Source: Dactylellina haptotyla
Lineage: Eukaryota > Ascomycota > Orbiliomycetes > Orbiliales > Orbiliaceae
NCBI GenBank assembly: GCA_031310005.1
Contig: CM062381.1
Span: 1,736,001 to 1,800,000, forward strand
DNA length: 64,000 bases
Reading direction: 5' to 3'
Positions 1 to 12,601 of this stretch are shown here, piece after piece (position 1 is the stretch's first letter; each line of letters starts with the position of its first letter). The notes beneath the pieces were generated by a model that saw nothing but the letters and a program-made list of their open reading frames with translations, was not told the origin of the DNA and did not search any database. Made by a program: the position numbers and the translations under genes.

Positions 1-1813
1 ACTTGATCAGACACTATGGTTTCTTTCAGTATCTGACGGTCTCTGCTGGACGACATCTCATGACCGCGTTGCAACCCGGCCTGTCTGCCATGATATCCCT
101 GGGGAGCCTGCAGCAGCTCTCGGAGAGGCGGCAAGATGATCCTTGGTTCACGATGGCTAGACGTCTGCCAATCCCATGGTAACGAATCTTCGGCAAGGTA
201 TGCAGGTGCGGAGCTGACGTGTGGGAGCCGGATTTCCGCTTGGTAGCGTGGGCCTTCTATTCCGCTAGGACTCTGATCCTGTGGGGAATGATTGCTAGAC
301 TGGGAGACCCAGTTGGATGCAGAGAACGAGGGACTTTTTGGGATAGTTAACAGAGAAGGGTTGAGATAAGCTTGTGGAGCTTTGTCGTCTCTGCCGAACG
401 AGGATTCTTCCGGTATCGTGTGGAGAGAGAAGTCCTCCCGCAGGAAGTCAAATTCAAATATACTTGGATCAAAGAACCAATTTTCTGCGGGGTCTTCAAG
501 CTTTTGAAACAGCTGTAGACTACTCAGCATTGCGGGCTCTCGGGATCCAAAACGGCTCGATGAACTGCTGCTTCCAAGACTCTTCTTCATTGAATCGAAA
601 TAGCTAAACGAGTCATGAGGTCGAGAACCTGGTAACATGCCATTTAAAGCATCTGCAGCCATGTATTCGTCAGGTGACAGACCTGGCCAACCAGACGTCT
701 TTCGAGTTTCCCTTTCAACATATCCTCGAGGAAGTTGAGCATGTGGGAACGACGTGAATGATGGCGAGGAAGAAAGCGAAGTGCTGTTACTGCTTCCGCG
801 ACCAGGGGTGAAGTAGTGCCCATAGTTCACGGGAGGTGGTTGCCCAAGGTTTGGATTGTAGTGGGGATAGGTAGAGCCTATTGAGTGCAGAGAGAAAAAG
901 AAAAAGAATAAGCACTACTCTGGATTTTATATATCAAACCAAAACGTATAAGTTAATACTAACCAAAACTAGATTCTTGCTTCGAGAATATCTGGGCAGC
1001 AGAACCTAGAGAGGAGGATCTCCCGCTAGAGCTGCCGATCCCCGAGTCTATGGACTTCATACTTCGATGGTCTACTGGAAAAGCGGAAGGTTGGCCTTCA
1101 TCGATAGTCCTTCTCCGCTTCAGAGATGGTTCTCGAGTTTCGATTTCTCCAAGCTTCAGCTGTTGGGTCGTAGATTCTATCGAGTCACTTTCCCCGGTCT
1201 CCATAAGATCCATGGCATTCATGTCGTCGTCATCATCCTCGATATCATCGTCATCTTCGTCGTTGATATCTGCTTCGGTCGGATCATTCAAAGACTCCCT
1301 CCGTATGACGATCAAGTCTGAGTCGGCATCGAAAACACAATCATGGCCTCTCCTCGCACATGCATCACATGGTGCAACAACAGTTCGGCCTTTCGAGGCA
1401 CCGCTCGAACATTTAATCTTGAAACCAGCACATCTTATACAACTCCTCCTTCTCGATTTCTTGACCTCTACTTTTTTCGTCTGATGGACAGCTTTTATAT
1501 GCCGACTCAGTACATCTTTCCTAGTGAAACCCTTTGTACACAGCGTACATATATAAGTTTTTGCTTCAGAGGGTGGCAAATGTGTCGCCAGATGTCTGTC
1601 GAGGTGCTCTGCCCTGGAAAAGCCCCGTCCACATGACTGACATATATGAGACTGCTGCTTGATCGTAGGGGTTGGAGGCGCCGAGTTCGAGGCACTGCTG
1701 CTGGATAGCGATCCCTTCCTCTCTGGCGACGGTATCACGGTTCCTGGAGGATCTGAACTCTGCCGTGTCGGGGTCGCCGGCACAGCTGACAAGGGATCCT
1801 TTCGAGTAGGCAT
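1..1813 (-). CDS. C2H2 + Zn2Cys6 transcription factor, 3' end beyond window
   Basis: Exon 1 is 964-1813 and exon 2 runs from 877 to the left edge, with no stop, so the gene is partial (about 575 codons visible). The 86 nt intron (GTTAGT donor, CAATAG acceptor) joins in phase 1. Two C2H2 fingers (C58/C61/H74/H78 and C89/C92/H105/H110) are followed by a Zn2Cys6 cluster (C125, C128, C135, C149, C152, C159, with a long 13-residue loop). A basic KKSRRR stretch precedes it. This finger-then-cluster order is known in Klf1-like fungal regulators, where a fungal-specific regulatory domain follows; here that part would lie outside the window. An acidic DDDD-rich tract follows the DNA-binding part, and exon 2 is Ser/Pro-rich and low in complexity. 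Role: sequence-specific nuclear transcription factor, target unknown. Start chosen at the first ATG of the open frame. Confidence 0.88.
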
Positions 1814-4800
1814 AATACCGAAATTTGCGTTGACGTTGTGTTGAGCATGAGCAGGACCTTTTATAACTAGCTAGGTGCTAACAAACTTGCGTTCCCTCTT
1901 GAGGAATTATTTGTTGAAGATAACCTGCCTCTCCTTCCCCCACGTTGGCGCCTTTTTTCGATGCAAAACTACGGAATACTGTCTTTGGAGCGTCTCCAGG
2001 AAGAAAGAGTAGAAGTCTAGGTCGCGTGTATAATGGTGAGGTGGGTCCTGGGGTTCCCAATGGATATATATCAGGCCGTCAAGACGGAACGATAGCACCC
2101 GCTAAACCAACCCGAACGAGGTAAACCAGTTGACCTGCTTTGTCCTCCTGTCTATTTCCCGTGTTTCCCCAGTTGTGGATGTTTTCGACGAAACAACTTC
2201 GGCGACAACGCCGACGTCAGCTTACATATACAGTCGACAGATCCTGCAACAATAACGTTCGCCGGGTCGGAATATCAAAGACTCTGTGGAGACGAGCCGC
2301 TCATTCTGATTGTTCGTCAAGATAGACAGACAAATGAAATGTGTCGGAATGAACAAAAGAAAAATTGCGGTCCCTGAAAAGCAAAAGGGCAGAAGGGAAA
2401 AGGGAAAACTTAAAAAAAAAATTATTAAAAGAAAAGAAAAAGGTCGGCCCAAGCTGGAAAAAAGAGGTTCCAAAAAGAGGTATAAGAAGATCGTGAGAAG
2501 AGGCTTTTGTTGCAGATAGGCTGTGTCTCGTCCTTTTTAATGGATCTGCTAAGTTAGTGCAGCAATATGATTACATAGCGCCAGCGCCAATTTCCTTCAG
2601 CGGTGGAGGTGGTATGTGCTTGCGCTCTGCGTTCGAAATTCGGTTCCCGCTACCTGTTGCTGGCTGGTATTGCTGGCTGGTTGTGCTTGTTCCCGCGAGT
2701 CACTTGGCCCACGACGGAGTACCTCGTTCCTTGGATCAAAAGACTGACCGATGGACCAAGGAAAAAAACGAGGTTGTTAGACTCCACTCCCTCTTTCGTC
2801 CACCTGTGCTCCACAATCTGGAGACCGGGGCAATGTTAATATGGGAGTGGAGTTACGCTGCTGTCTTTTCTTTTGTTTTTTTTTTGTTTTTTCTCTCGCC
2901 CCTCAGAAAAGAAAGGGAAAAAAAATAAATGGCGCTTTCTCTGTGGCACGGATCGGTGAAATCTCGATGTGCTTGAGGGGCGCTTTAAATTCTGCCTATC
3001 GAGGAAAACGTCTAAATTGTTTTTTTAAAAAAATAAAAAAAATAAACCAGGAACCAAAGTTGACCGGGCTTCCCTGAGGGTTCGTCGGATCAAAATCGAA
3101 TATAGGCCTATCGCAGTTTGTAGACGGCTTCTAACTCGGCGGAATATTTCTTTTAAATCTGCTCGCTCACGGACAAGGTGCCCCAGTTGATCCCAAGAAG
3201 CCCAACCCAGCAGGAGCAGGCAGGAGCGAGTATCTACAGTCGGCCGGTCAGTTGGTTAGTCAGTCAGTCGGTCAGTCGAGAGAAAGCCAGATTCTGCGAA
3301 GGCGGCTTGGAGGGGTTCAATCTGGTAGGACCGGATCGTTTGGCCGTAGTGCAGCCAGCGTTCATCGAGACTGGGTCAGTTCGCGCCTGTCCTTTGAGGG
3401 AGAGATGGACGTCGACGAAACGTAATTCTGATAGCGGCGGATGCGCAAAAGGTAAGAAAAAGAAGGATGTGAGTATTGACGAGGTGGTGATAGTTTCTGA
3501 CGACTACTTGATTTTTTCCTTTCTCTTGCTCTTCCTCTCACTTCCTGTCACTCTTTCTCTGGCTGGCTCATTCGCAACCTCTACTTTCTCCCCTTCCCCG
3601 TGAATTCGTTTCTTCTTTCCTTCCCGGCACTTTTGCTTGTGGCTAGGGCGCTGCTGGCTCCAGCTCCCCATCCCCATACACCCAATAAACGCTGCTATTC
3701 TGGGCGATCGGTGTTCGCTGCAGGTTGGATGCCGTGCAGCGTCGTAGGAAACGTCGAAACCCGTATTCCGGCTTGAGTTGCTCTCCGCTAAAAACGTACG
3801 TTTCGCGGCCCTTGTTTGATGCCCATTGCATTGATCGCTTGATAATTATTCGCTCCCCCGTATCCTTTCCCCGTCCTTGGCATTTGTGAACGTTTAATCT
3901 GGACTCACCCTTCTGACACCGGAACACAGAGCAATCGCGCCGCACGTGAACCTGGTAAGGTCCTGATGCAATGGATCTTTAATCTGACATATTAATAGCA
4001 TTTCCTCATTATTATTACTATTACGTTCGGTACACAGAATAATTTAAAGCTCAAGGCGATGGGCCTTCCTGTGGAGCTCCACCAGATAAAGTGACTATCT
4101 ATCAAAGCCATATCGACAAGGTGCGTATCGATTAAGAAAGGCCTGAATCGGGGGTTCCAGCCTACGTGTTTGGTATATATAGATGCATCTTTTAAAATCT
4201 CGAGACGGCCAGAAAAGAAAAACAAATCTAAAAAAAGAGGGTAATCACAAAATATTAATTTGGAACCGCCACCTTCACTATTACTGCTACTGTCGTACAC
4301 GGATTCCTGTACCTGCGCAAAGGGCCTGAACGGGAAGACTCCATGTCGATGGCCACTTGCTCTAGTTGTATGCTACGGAGTTTGGCAACACCCGGATTGT
4401 GAGGGAGCTTATGATTTTCAGATTAACAGGGACTCGCTTTTAAAATACGCATTGTCGGACCGGTCAACACTATTCAGCCTGTATTGGAGGCTGTACGCGA
4501 CCTTGCCAATGGCGGGGTGGGGCCTGGGACAAGACTCTTAGCAATCGAACCCCATATATTGCTTGCTGACTACCGGAACCCTGGTACACCCTCGGAGAGT
4601 CCTTTTTGGCTGATTTGCTCAACCAGAGGTAGTACCTCATTACTCTGTTCGCTGATATAGGCCGATATACGACATGGAAGCATATGCCGTAAGCGTTATG
4701 GGAAGGATGAGATGCTATACGCAAGCTCCGCGTATTGATCGTAATATCGACGGGAACCTTAGATTTTAGAAAACTCGATGCCGTGACTATTTCCTCCTTC

Positions 4801-5902
4801 ATCTGGAACGGGGTACATGTACGACCCTCGCGACACAGCGGAGGAGCTATGACACCAGCGACTCCACCCAAAAAGCGGAGGTCGCGGATGGGGTTGGCAC
4901 CCAACGCAGCAGAAAATCGGGCTTGGTGAGTGGTCTGATACGTAAACCGAACAACAGTGCGCCAGCCAACCGAAGCACTCTAAAAATGACCAAAGCTTGC
5001 CAGAGTGGAGCTGAAACTCTTTGCCCCCGAGGAGCCGAATTCCGCCCAGAGGTTTAAGGGAGAGAGAGGTCGGTCAGCCAGTCCGCAGAGACTTCGGATG
5101 AATAGAAAAGCGCAACCCATCGCTGCTGATAAAGCCCGCCTTGACTACGATACGAGGAGGCGTCTCCATCTGGCGGGCGTTTCTTCCCTATCGTTGGGCC
5201 AAGATCGAAACCGGTCGAACTCGCTGGTCACAATACAAGGGCTACTCTGGTCGCAGCGATAGTCGAGTCGAGTGCCCCCCGCTGCCTGGTGAGAAATGAC
5301 ATTCGTAGGCGCTGAGTCCAGAAACCCAGCGAGCGTCGTGTGGAGTCAACGCCCGCTTCTCCGCCCACGCTGAACAGAACCCCAAGCGGTGCAGTCGTCT
5401 GTGAGCATACGAACAGGACCAGCGTTGAGTCTATTGACTAAGGATCAACCAGCCGCTGAGAGCCGTCCAGCCTGCCAGTGTCGCTTTTGATTAACGGTTC
5501 GGAGCAAAATGCAATGTTCCGAAGCCTCAAACCCCCCCCAATTTTCGAGTTTTCCAACGTCGGGCTTGGATTGGCAGCCTCTTTGCTTTTTCACCTCCTC
5601 TGCAACTCCACCCACCCCAAACAAAATTAACCCAACCAGCCGGCAACCTCACCTCACCACGTTTCCTCTGCCATCGACAAGTCCTGCCACATATAATTTA
5701 GCATACGAGGCACATTTCGCAATCAATACCGTCGCCGTAGTCGACCGATAATACGAGGAAGGCGGCGTAATCTCGTCATACTGCGCCTGCTGGGCACCCC
5801 CCAATCGTCTTAGCCTGCCAGACCTCTCGGCCCATTCGCAATCTGCATATTGCAATAATATTTCGGGCTCTTTTGGTTCAATACAGGCAAAGAACATATA
5901 CC
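1814..5902. other. Long divergent intergenic region, no supported gene
   Basis: This 4.1 kb lies between the starts of the transcription factor (left, -) and the NUDIX gene (right, +), so it holds both promoters and 5' leaders. Open frames here are short and low in complexity, and none shows family similarity or convincing splice structure. A GTCAGT-type microsatellite sits near 3247-3279. Several pyrimidine-rich blocks (for example 3520-3625) and A-tracts (2410-2450, 3020-3045) look like promoter or UTR sequence. A leader of the transcription factor with upstream ORFs is possible but not shown. Confidence 0.5.
3247..3279. repeat. GTCAGT/GGTCAGTC microsatellite
   Basis: Short imperfect tandem repeat of GTCAGTCG-like units in the intergenic region upstream of the NUDIX gene. 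Confidence 0.7.
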
Positions 5903-8900
5903 ATGGCTACCAGAGATGCAATCCCACTATCGCCTAAGATGAAGGTCCATAAGCAATACACCCTCGTGATTCCTCTAGATCTTCAGAGAGATCGAGTCTT
6001 GTTAGGCTATAAGCTCCGAGGCTTCGGGCAGGGAAAGTGTACGTTTCAGATCCATCAAAATCTTGACCGGCATCCTATATTCATGCAACATGAGATACTT
6101 CTCTCTCTTCCTTCATGATTGTCTCTATTCCCGATCCGAACATGATGTTGATCTTATCAACTAACCGTCTATAGCGAGTTCGTTTCCCTTCTCCCTTTCC
6201 CTCGTTTCGTGATTCTGGGGACACCCTCAACCATCTCAAATGGACGAAAGGAAGGACGTCAAATATTCTCCGACGGAAGCCCCCTTGCCTAAGATGATAT
6301 ACCCATGCCATGCCTCTCTTTGATGCCATCACCTGAGTGAAGATGTAGCTCGATCCATTGGCAAAAAACAAAAGAAAAAAAAAATCAAGCAGGTGGAGCG
6401 AGTCGGCGAAAAGCCGTTAGCCTTCATGGGAGGGATGTCTACAAACACAATCACCGCAACGAGGAAGAGGGAAGGGAAACATCCGCTTGGAATTTGTGAC
6501 CTCAATATAGACAATGGCTTTGGCGGAAAAGTAGAGGCAGATGAAACGATCACTGCTGCTGCTATCCGCGAACTCCACGAAGAATCAGGACTTCTCGTCG
6601 AAGAACCCGACATGATACAGCGTGGAGCACTCCTTTTGGAGACTGTGGCAGACGACGATTCCCCTATATTGGAAATACATGTCTTTACGACCGAGAGGTG
6701 GCATGGCACGGAAAATGCGTAAGTGTTTTTCCTAGATTTTTGTACCTGCCCAAGTTCCATTCCTCAATCCCGTTCTGTCTATTAGGAACAAGCTTTGCTG
6801 TTCCGTCGACCGTCCGTCATATGATGTGCAGGAAATTACTTCCTGTTATTTCGCTATGTGCTACAGTATACTGGCTAGGGGATGTTGCAGTTTGACGTAT
6901 CCTCTTTTGAGATGCGCAATGCTTTATCACATTAATCTAGCAGCATCCTCGCCAAAGTATAACATTGAAGCGAGCCTCGAGTCATTCAGGTCTAGTTGGC
7001 AGCGCCTTTGTTTTGAAGCCTAGAACTTTGGTTTCAAACAAAAGTTGTTTACCCTCTCGCGATCTTCGGCATCACATATACCGCAACTGTAGCAAAGTGG
7101 GGACTTCCTGTTGGACCATTCTAATACAACAGTCTCGCTACCCGAATTCCAACCCTTGCATGCGCAAAACTTCGTGATAGAGGACTTTCCACCGTCATCG
7201 GATGCAACACAGTTTTGAACCTAGCGTCTGATTTGAAGAAAGTGGACCTTGCGCACCTTACACACCCTGATCCTTTTTTACCACATCCACAACACAGATA
7301 CATGATACGAAGCCATTTTGTTCCCCATGGGCATCGTATTCCCCAGTTTCAAGGCGAACGCCTACACGCATTCGTTAGCACGCTGCAGGACCCACTTTGC
7401 GACAAAAAGCACAGGCCTGGGAGTCCACAGTTCGCCTTGGTCTCTCGAAAGTAAAAAAATAAAATTTAGACCATGGCAATTCTTGTCCCGTGAACCACTA
7501 TCTAGCTCAATCTGACGCTGGACGGAGCTGTCGGTATCTGCAATCCCCAGCCTCTCCATCTATCGGCTCTACTACCCTAATTTCTTCCCCCCTTCCCCTC
7601 ACCTCTCTTTATTTAAGCCTCTCGTCGCTTGTCATTTTACCCTCTTATCCGATGTTACACATGTCTCCCCAGTCGAACGAGTTGCTCTCGTTTCACCTTC
7701 GAATAGATTAAAAATACCTCGTGGGAGATCATCTGACCAGTGATATTTTGGGCATGGTGGGATAAGCATTGCATAGCATTATACGAACCATGCAGATTGC
7801 CTAATATCAACTTTGATTCCATCATCGTCACGATGCATCTATAGCTCGTGAAAAACTCTTCATCTCATTCGATAGAGCTCCTATCGCAGTATGATCCACT
7901 TTTTTCATTTATTTATTTTATTTTTGATAGAAATTCGCTTTCCTAACCCCCCTTGCGAGAGGGCGAGGGTTTGCTTACAAAAAAATATGATACACCCCCT
8001 TCCCTTCCGTCTATGCAGAGCTTCTGCCTCAGACTCATTTTCTACGCCGAGGCAACAGCTTCTCTCGCACCCATGCAAGCCTTCTAATCGAATTAAGCTA
8101 GCTTTATGCTCCCCAAGGCTGGCGTTACGCTTAGCTCAACCAGTTAACCTGGCATAGCATTACTCCAAACCCTTCCTCCAGCGTTTCCCCTGCATCAGAA
8201 AAGAAAACAAGAAATATCACCAAAAATATAGTCCATACCATCTTTGGATTTCTTTTATTTCCATGTCCCTTAACTTGATTACTAACCGCTAACGAAATCA
8301 ACGGGACACCGTCTTTCCAGAACCGACGAAATGTCCCCCACCTGGTTCTCGTTCTCCAAGTCACTAACCCCCACGACGACCGCCAACGAAACCTCTTCCG
8401 GATCTATACCCTCTTCGTTCCTATCTACACCGCCTCCAGCGAGTGCAACCTCCGCCGTCGACAGCGGTAGCAGCAACAGTAATGCCAGCGATGGGGCAGC
8501 GGCACATGACCTCTCCGCGATCCCCTACCATAAGATGTGGGAGGAGTCACGGGTCTGGCTTCCCCATCTGCTCCAGAACAGTCTAAAACCTGTATCCGGC
8601 ACCGCCTCGCCAGGATCCTCGAACTCCGACTTGCCGCCTTCCGAAAGTAAATACCCTGCTGCTACCACCACTACATCATCATCATTATCAGAATTAGAAT
8701 CTCCAACATCGAAATCACAACCAGATGGTAATACTAGTGCTAATAATAACAAAAGATACTTCATCCACCACGTGCAGTTCGTCGGCGGGACGGATAAAGA
8801 CATCAGCGCAGAAGGAGAGTACAGCGCCTGGCACAAAATGGGCAACAGACGGCTCGATTGGGTTGACGAGCTGCCGGTTGACGAATGGAACCGCAAGAGG

Positions 8901-8921
8901 ACCTTTGCGAAATACCCTTAG
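5903..8921 (+). CDS. MTH1-like NUDIX hydrolase (oxidised purine nucleotide sanitiser), 3 exons
   Basis: Exons 5903-6038, 6511-6718 and 8321-8921 give 314 residues. The start ATG has a strong context (TACCATGG). Exon 1 encodes the strand reading RVLLGYKLRGFGQGK. Splicing restores KYNGFGGKV, and the complete NUDIX box (G-x5-E-x7-RELHEESG) follows in exon 2. Exon 3 supplies TDEMSPTWF, then IPYHKMWEESRVWLP and a final strand, matching in order the MTH1/NUDT1 C-terminus (SDEMRPCWF...IPFKDMWPDDSYWFP). Known family role: hydrolysis of 8-oxo-dGTP and related nucleotides to monophosphates. Odd points: two Ser/Thr-rich insertions in exon 3 (after PTWFSF and after the WLPHLL helix); introns of 472 and 1602 nt, very long for an ascomycete; and the MTH1 base-recognition Asp pair is replaced by Glu-Ser. 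The intron 2 acceptor has a perfect TACTAAC branch site at 8280-8286. Substrate is therefore uncertain. Confidence 0.87.
6719..8320 (+). other. 1.6 kb intron 2 of the NUDIX gene
   Basis: It begins GTAAGT after a phase-2 codon and ends TTTCCAG, with TACTAAC about 35 nt before the acceptor. It contains no open frame over about 90 codons and nothing I recognise as a nested gene. Pyrimidine-rich stretches near 7565-7640 and a TTTATTTAAG box near 7609 could be an internal promoter. Retention would end translation at once (GCG TAA). Confidence 0.75.
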
Positions 8922-10165
8922 ATCTGTATACGCAGGTATGGCAATTATTACGTGCAGTATTATTAATAATATTGCACCTGGGGAAAGAGTTATATATGCA
9001 AGTTCCTTTTCATCCCCATATGAATAGATGTGTTTAGGCGAGAAAGAAAGGATATTATCGAAAAACAAAAAAAAAAAAGCCGAAAAGAAACAAAAAAAAA
9101 AAAAAAAGAGAGAGGACTTTAGAACTAGAAAGTTGCGTTTTTCACATAGAAAAGGATAAAGAGGGTGGTCAGTGCACTGCAGTGTACGGCTGCTGCGGGT
9201 ATATATTCTTCCTATAGAGTTGATATAGCGCGAAGCGATGATGGAAAAATTGCGTTTTGGCGTCCGAGCGTAGATGGATTAGGGCCACAGATTGCAGGTG
9301 TATCGATAGATTGCAAACCAAATTATTATTTTCTCTCCTTCTAAATATACAATTCTATCTTAAATAAAGAGTTCGTAGAGCTGAATTATCAAAAAGGTAG
9401 CATTGCATTGTATCTGTTACGGTAAGTCAGTGAAAGATCAGTTGTGTATATCATAAATATCTTGCTTGATTGGTTACCTGAGGCGTAATACTCTAAGTTA
9501 ACAGTAATATTAGGTATTCCAACAGCTGTTTAAAAGGGCTTCTCCCTACTAGCATACTAACAACAATAGCACCTAGCGTCTAGCAACGAGATTACCTACT
9601 GAGCACAGATCTGCAGAGGGAGCTCGACGTCTAGCTAGAGACATACTTTGGACCTGTCTTGAGGTAGAAACACTGGGCCAGAATGCTAGATAACTACTAG
9701 ATATATATAAAACAGCAAAAATAGTTAAAAGTTCCAAAATATAAATATATACCTTTTTATTACATTCAAAGTCTCCATGCTATGCGTGCCCAGTCTATTT
9801 CATAAGTTTTTAACTAGTTTTGTAACATCACGAGGTAGTCTATACCACTATCAACATCATATATATTTCTCCCTCCCTCGAAAAACCCACAATCTAACCA
9901 GACCTTCCTCCCCTTCGGTCTCTGCAACCCCCTCGAATAGCTTTTTCTTTTTGTATCCGTATTGCCAAAGGAGGTTGTGAAGAAAACGGAAACGCCGACA
10001 AAGTGATAAGGGAAAAAATGCAACAATCAACACCACCGCTAAAAAAATCATGATATCAAACAGCCATCAAAGAAAAAAAAGGAGTATCCAAGTCCAAATG
10101 CATGTATCGAAAAACAAGACTTCCTCCGTCAATTTGTAAACAATCTCCGTAGTGATTAACCGCGA
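8922..10165. other. Convergent intergenic region with A-tracts and a TA-rich block
   Basis: Lies between the 3' ends of the NUDIX gene and the kelch-BTB gene. Long A-runs at 9066-9110 follow the NUDIX stop and probably belong to its 3' region. The stretch 9360-9770 is rich in CTAG/TAGCTA-like words and stops, resembling a short decayed repeat, but no terminal repeats were found. No gene seen. Confidence 0.5.
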
Positions 10166-12503
10166 TCAACTGATCTCCATCCCGTCCCCATCATCACCAT
10201 CACCATCTCCAATCCCGCCAAAACCATACCCACTCCCACCCCCTCCACCAACGGTATCCAACTCCTCACCTCCCAGAATCCTACCTTCAACATCAATCTC
10301 CTCAAACAACTCCAACATGGCCTTCTTACTCAACTTCCTAAACCCTTCGCTCCTGACCACCCGTCCCCAATGCATCATACAGTACCGTGCAGCTTTACTC
10401 CTCAGTATCGTCTCGCCCGCAACTCCAGCGCGCTCCCAGATGCCCGCCGCGGTCTCCACGTCCATCTCCTTGTTAATCCGGCCCAGACACAGCGCGCGCA
10501 ACCGCGGGATGTTGTAAATATTGCTCATGACGAGGAGTCCGCCCACCGTCGCGAGCGTGGGGCAGTGCAAGCTCGTCGCGATGCTGTCCGTGTATAAAAA
10601 GTAGAGAAAAGCTTTGACCACGGTGTACGGCTCGGGGATGTGCATTCGCCCGCTGTGAAACTCGGCCATTTTCGCGGCGTAGAGGCGCTGGAAGTGCGGC
10701 CAGCGGCTGAGAAGGATTAGTTTGTGGACGTGGATGGGGATGGAGATCGACGGGTCGACGGGGGTGCTGTTGCTGTTGAGGCTGTTCGCGGACGACGGGC
10801 TCGGGGACTGTTGCATGCTCGTCATGGTGCTCACGGCCATGGGTCCGGAGCCTTGGAGGGTTAGTGAAGATGAGGAAGGGGAGCCGCGCGGGTGAGGGAC
10901 CATGGCCCAGACGGCTTCTTCGTCGTCAGCGTAGTAGTTTTCGTTCAGTGCTGTGACTGCAAAATCAGCGGTGGAAGGGTCGTCAAACATGGATGCCAAG
11001 TCGAAGCCGATGGTGCCGGGTCCGCCTAGTTCTCCGTCTTTTCGTTCGTTGATGACGCCGTAGCGGCGGAGGTCGATAGGGAGGATGTCAGACAGGTATT
11101 CTGATTCTTGACCTTCTTCTTCTAACGGGCACCCGATGAGGTATGCGGTGGTGGAGTCGTGCGAGACGGCGAGGTAGTGCCAGCGATAGTTTGTGTTTAC
11201 AAATACATCTTCGCCGTCCGCGAGATGTCGCCAGATCAGGGTATCCAGGTCCAAGGCCGATAGCGAAGTCTCGTGATTCCGGATCGTGTTCGCGGCGGTG
11301 ACAAAGTCGAGGAGAGTGCCGTTGCAAAAATGGTGGAAGTGGTTGCCTACGGTTTCACTGGGCACGCCGGTGCCGCGGATGAAGCGGACGGAGTTGACGG
11401 TGCCTGGTGCGAACGGGTTGGCGGTTTGACGGAGAGGCGAGGGGAAGCGGTTTTGCGAATTCGAAGGCGCGGAGAGCATCGCGGGTCCGGTACGTTCCTT
11501 ACGTCCCTGGCGGGCATCGTGCCCGGCGAAGCTGGTCCCGGAGAGCTGTGGGGTCAAGCCATTGAATGACTTCCAGGTTGGGTGCTCGGAGAGATCGAGC
11601 CAGCAGAGCTCGCCGGTGCGGTCCATATCTTGGGTGAGGCCACCAAAGACGTAGAGACGATTCTTGTGGACCCAGCTGGTGTGGTCGAAACGGCCGATGA
11701 ACTTCCAGGCGCGGCTCCAAGTCATGGTGTTGAGGTCGAGGTAGACGAGATCATCGAGGACTTCAGAACCGTTAGTACCTCCGATGACGTAAAGCTTGTC
11801 CTCGTGCAGGGTAACGGAATGACGGGAGCGGCCTCGGGGGAGGAGGCCAGAGATCTGGGGTTGAGACCATGTCGAAGTTGTGATGTCGAAGAGGTAGACG
11901 TCAGCGAGGTAGACACGATTCTCGTTCTCGCCACCAAAGACGATCAACTTGTTGTCTCGCCAGTAGGTGGTCGTGTGGCCTGCAGGACGTTATTAGTTTC
12001 TTTCTTTCTAGCATTTACATCATATAGAATATGATCAAATCGGTGGGAATGGGCGACGTACCCATGCGCACGGAGGGGATCTCGCCAAAGTTGTCGACGA
12101 GGGTCCATGTGAAGGTGGACAGGTCCAGTCGCAGGACATGATTGTAAACTACACCACCCCTCGCCCCGCCGGCAACCGTCAGCACACGATAACCACAGAA
12201 TCAGAGAGAAAGAGAGGGACATACCTTCGTCCGTGAACTGGTCGAATCCGCCGAACGCGATGATTGTGTTGTCCGGGCAGCCGGTGACGGAGGCATTGAC
12301 GAGGCACGATGGGTGCCGTTCTGGTTTTTTTATATACCAACCGTGTTAGCACATCACCCCCCAAATAAAAAATAAAATAAAAAAATTAATTCTTCGAACA
12401 AACAAACAAAGGGAAAGGCACCTTTCGTTCGGTAGACCTTTGGTCTGTAGGGCCCGGTCTGGCCTTCAACGTCGACGGCCGGCAAGCCGAACGCTGAAGC
12501 CAT
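10166..12503 (-). CDS. Kelch-repeat / BTB-domain protein, Ral2-like, 4 exons
   Basis: Exons 12422-12503, 12225-12320, 12062-12148 and 10166-11979 give 692 residues. All three introns interrupt Gly/Val/Glu codons in phase 1, and the first donor (GTGCCT) is weak. Residues about 30-330 carry kelch blades, visible as repeated IIAFGGF, LIVFGGE, LYVIGGT and LYVFGGL strands, each followed by a W six to eight residues after a D-L. From about residue 490 a BTB/POZ-like fold follows (IPIHVHKLILLSRWP ... FLYFLYTD), then a BACK-like helical part. A low-complexity Ser/Gln linker separates them. This order is that of fission-yeast Ral2, a Ras1 activator, and animal LZTR1, which acts on Ras through Cullin-3; a Ras-pathway role is inferred. 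The tail is Gly/Asp-rich. The gene is tail-to-tail with the NUDIX gene. Confidence 0.85.
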
Positions 12504-12566
12504 CGCGGAGGGCAGTGGCAGTTTTTATTTCTTATGTAGTGCGGGCGAGGTCGAGGCTATCCCCAG

Positions 12567-12601
12567 TTGCTGCTGGTGCTGGTGCTGGTGCTGGTGCTGG
12601 T
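12567..12601. repeat. (GCTGGT)n microsatellite
   Basis: About five tandem GCTGGT units, 65 bp upstream of the kelch-BTB start, within its likely 5' leader. Confidence 0.9.

Noticed and set aside
6826-7023. Possible alternative C-terminal exon of the NUDIX gene just after the box
   Set aside because: Weak resemblance only; the exon at 8321-8921 restores the family sequence exactly and in phase.
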